Assembly (NCBI GenBank): GCA_965602945.1
Contig: CBFDBC010000189.1
Location: forward strand, 1-7,345
Length of the DNA stretch: 7,345 nt
Direction of reading: 5' to 3'
From: JAUXEH01 sp965602945
Lineage (GTDB): Bacteria; Acidobacteriota; Aminicenantia; Aminicenantales; Aminicenantaceae
In this document: in pieces, positions 6,457 through 7,345 of the stretch
Layout: each line of letters begins with the position of its first letter
Position numbering within the stretch: position 1 is the first letter of the stretch
Notes under the pieces: model-generated
Seen by the model: only the letters and a program-made list of their open reading frames with translations
Database searches by the model: none
What the model was told of the DNA's origin: nothing
Program-made: the position numbers and the translations under genes

Positions 6457-7345
6457 TGGGAAATTCCCGCCTCTTTATCACGACCAGGGTGATGTCATCA
6501 CTCTGCGGCGAACTGCCGGTGAACTCGGAGATCGCTGCCAGGATCGCGCTCTGAATCTCTCTGGCAGTGCCGGTCCTGTTGGCCTTGATCACCTCGATCA
6601 GCCTGTCTTCGTCGAACAAGTGGCCGGCCATCGTGTCCAGCGTTGAATCCACGGCCTCCGTTATCCCGTCGGTAAAAAGGACCAGGACATCCCCCGGTTC
6701 CAGGGTGACCGACTGCTGCTGGTATTCCTGATCGGTCAGGAATCCAATGAGCAAACCTCCGGTCCCGAGCCGATCGATGTGACCGTCGCTTCTCAGGAGC
6801 ATCGGCGGGTTGTGGCCCGCATTGGTGGAAGTAAAGACAGATCGAGTGCGGTCCAGGATGCCGTAGAAAAATGTCGCGAACATGTTGGGATCGGTGGAAT
6901 CCACCAGCAGGTTGTTGATGCGGGCCATGACCTCACCCACCTCTCTTGGTTTGATCACCTGGGCATGCAGGCTGGCCTGCAGGTTGGCCATGAGCAGGGC
7001 GGCGGGGATCCCCTTCCCTGAGACGTCAGCGATGGCGATGCCGAGATGCCCTTCTCCCATGTCCAGAAAATCGAAGTAGTCGCCGCCCACCTGCTGGCTG
7101 GGCAGGCTGGTCCCCGCGATCTCGAATCCCGGAATGTCCGGCATGCTGTGGGGCAGCAGCCTCTCCTGGATCTTGCGGGCGGTTTCGAGCTCGCTCTCGA
7201 GCCGCTCACGGGCAATGGCCTCCTCGCGTCCCTTTTTCACGGCTTCCGCCATCTCATTGAAGGACGCAGCCAGGTCGCCCAGTTCGTCCTCGTTGGGAAG
7301 CTCGATGCGGGCGTCCAGGTCCCCTTCGGCGATGCGCCGTGTGCC
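6431..7345 (-). CDS. HAMP-PP2C (SpoIIE/RsbU-type) serine/threonine phosphatase, N-terminus cut by window edge
   Basis: The frame is open from the right edge and gives 304 visible residues. Residues 1-38 are the end of a HAMP domain (AEGDLDARIELPNEDELGDL, then FNEMAEAV). Residues about 39-65 are a signalling helix ending in ARKIQERLLP, typical just before SpoIIE-like phosphatases. The metal-dependent PP2C core follows: VGGDYFD (86-92), ADVSGKG (106-112), NAGHNPP (175-181), FTDGITEA (224-231) and SDDITLVV (282-289). The metal-binding aspartates are all present, so it should be active. Such proteins dephosphorylate anti-sigma-factor antagonists or similar partners after sensing through an N-terminal, usually membrane-anchored, sensor domain that lies outside this window. 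An internal ATG at 7252 falls inside the HAMP domain and is not the start. Its 3' end overlaps the convergent methyltransferase gene by 26 bases. No partner anti-sigma genes are visible. Confidence 0.93.
   Translation of the reverse strand, partial: GTRRIAEGDLDARIELPNEDELGDLAASFNEMAEAVKKGREEAIARERLESELETARKIQERLLPHSMPDIPGFEIAGTSLPSQQVGGDYFDFLDMGEGHLGIAIADVSGKGIPAALLMANLQASLHAQVIKPREVGEVMARINNLLVDSTDPNMFATFFYGILDRTRSVFTSTNAGHNPPMLLRSDGHIDRLGTGGLLIGFLTDQEYQQQSVTLEPGDVLVLFTDGITEAVDSTLDTMAGHLFDEDRLIEVIKANRTGTAREIQSAILAAISEFTGSSPQSDDITLVVIKRREFPITPTPDTF

Noticed and set aside
6458..6468. GGGAAATTCCC near-palindrome at the end of the convergent genes
   Set aside because: The loop would be three bases or fewer with a four-pair stem and no T-run, too weak for a terminator.

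Overview
The window is protein-dense bacterial DNA, moderately GC-rich by eye, with five protein genes, two of them cut by the window edges. I see no RNA genes, mobile elements or CRISPR repeats. A TolB-like domain followed by TPRs, placed behind a zinc ribbon and a long Pro/Ala/Lys linker, a SpoIIE-type PP2C phosphatase with a HAMP domain, and a low-molecular-weight tyrosine phosphatase together suggest an uncultured Gram-negative environmental bacterium of the Acidobacteriota/Aminicenantes kind. That placement rests on domain style only and is uncertain.

Left block, minus strand (about 1-4268, read right to left). First comes a 1084-residue single-pass membrane protein: cytoplasmic zinc ribbon, basic and proline-rich tail, one membrane helix, then TolB-like and TPR domains predicted outside the membrane. 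After a 62-base gap comes a low-molecular-weight protein tyrosine phosphatase/arsenate reductase-like protein. Its stop codon overlaps, as ATGA, the start of a nitrilase-superfamily carbon-nitrogen hydrolase that runs off the left edge. The last two genes are almost certainly translated together.

Middle: a 150-base divergent promoter region (4269-4418) separates the TPR gene from a plus-strand pair. The pair is a 12-helix APC-family amino acid/polyamine permease and, overlapping it by 17 bases, a class I SAM-dependent O-methyltransferase-like protein. The latter carries what looks like a complete cleavable signal peptide and lacks one of the usual metal ligands, which makes it the most puzzling gene here.

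Right block, minus strand: the C-terminal part of a HAMP-PP2C (RsbU/SpoIIE-type) serine/threonine phosphatase enters from the right edge and ends tail-to-tail with the methyltransferase gene, overlapping it by 26 bases.

I did not find a clearly new multi-gene system. The best leads are the exported methyltransferase linked to a permease, and the kinase-less zinc-ribbon/TolB/TPR membrane protein. Two start codons were moved to internal ATGs because the longer readings begin at TTG codons that lie in or before likely promoter sequence.
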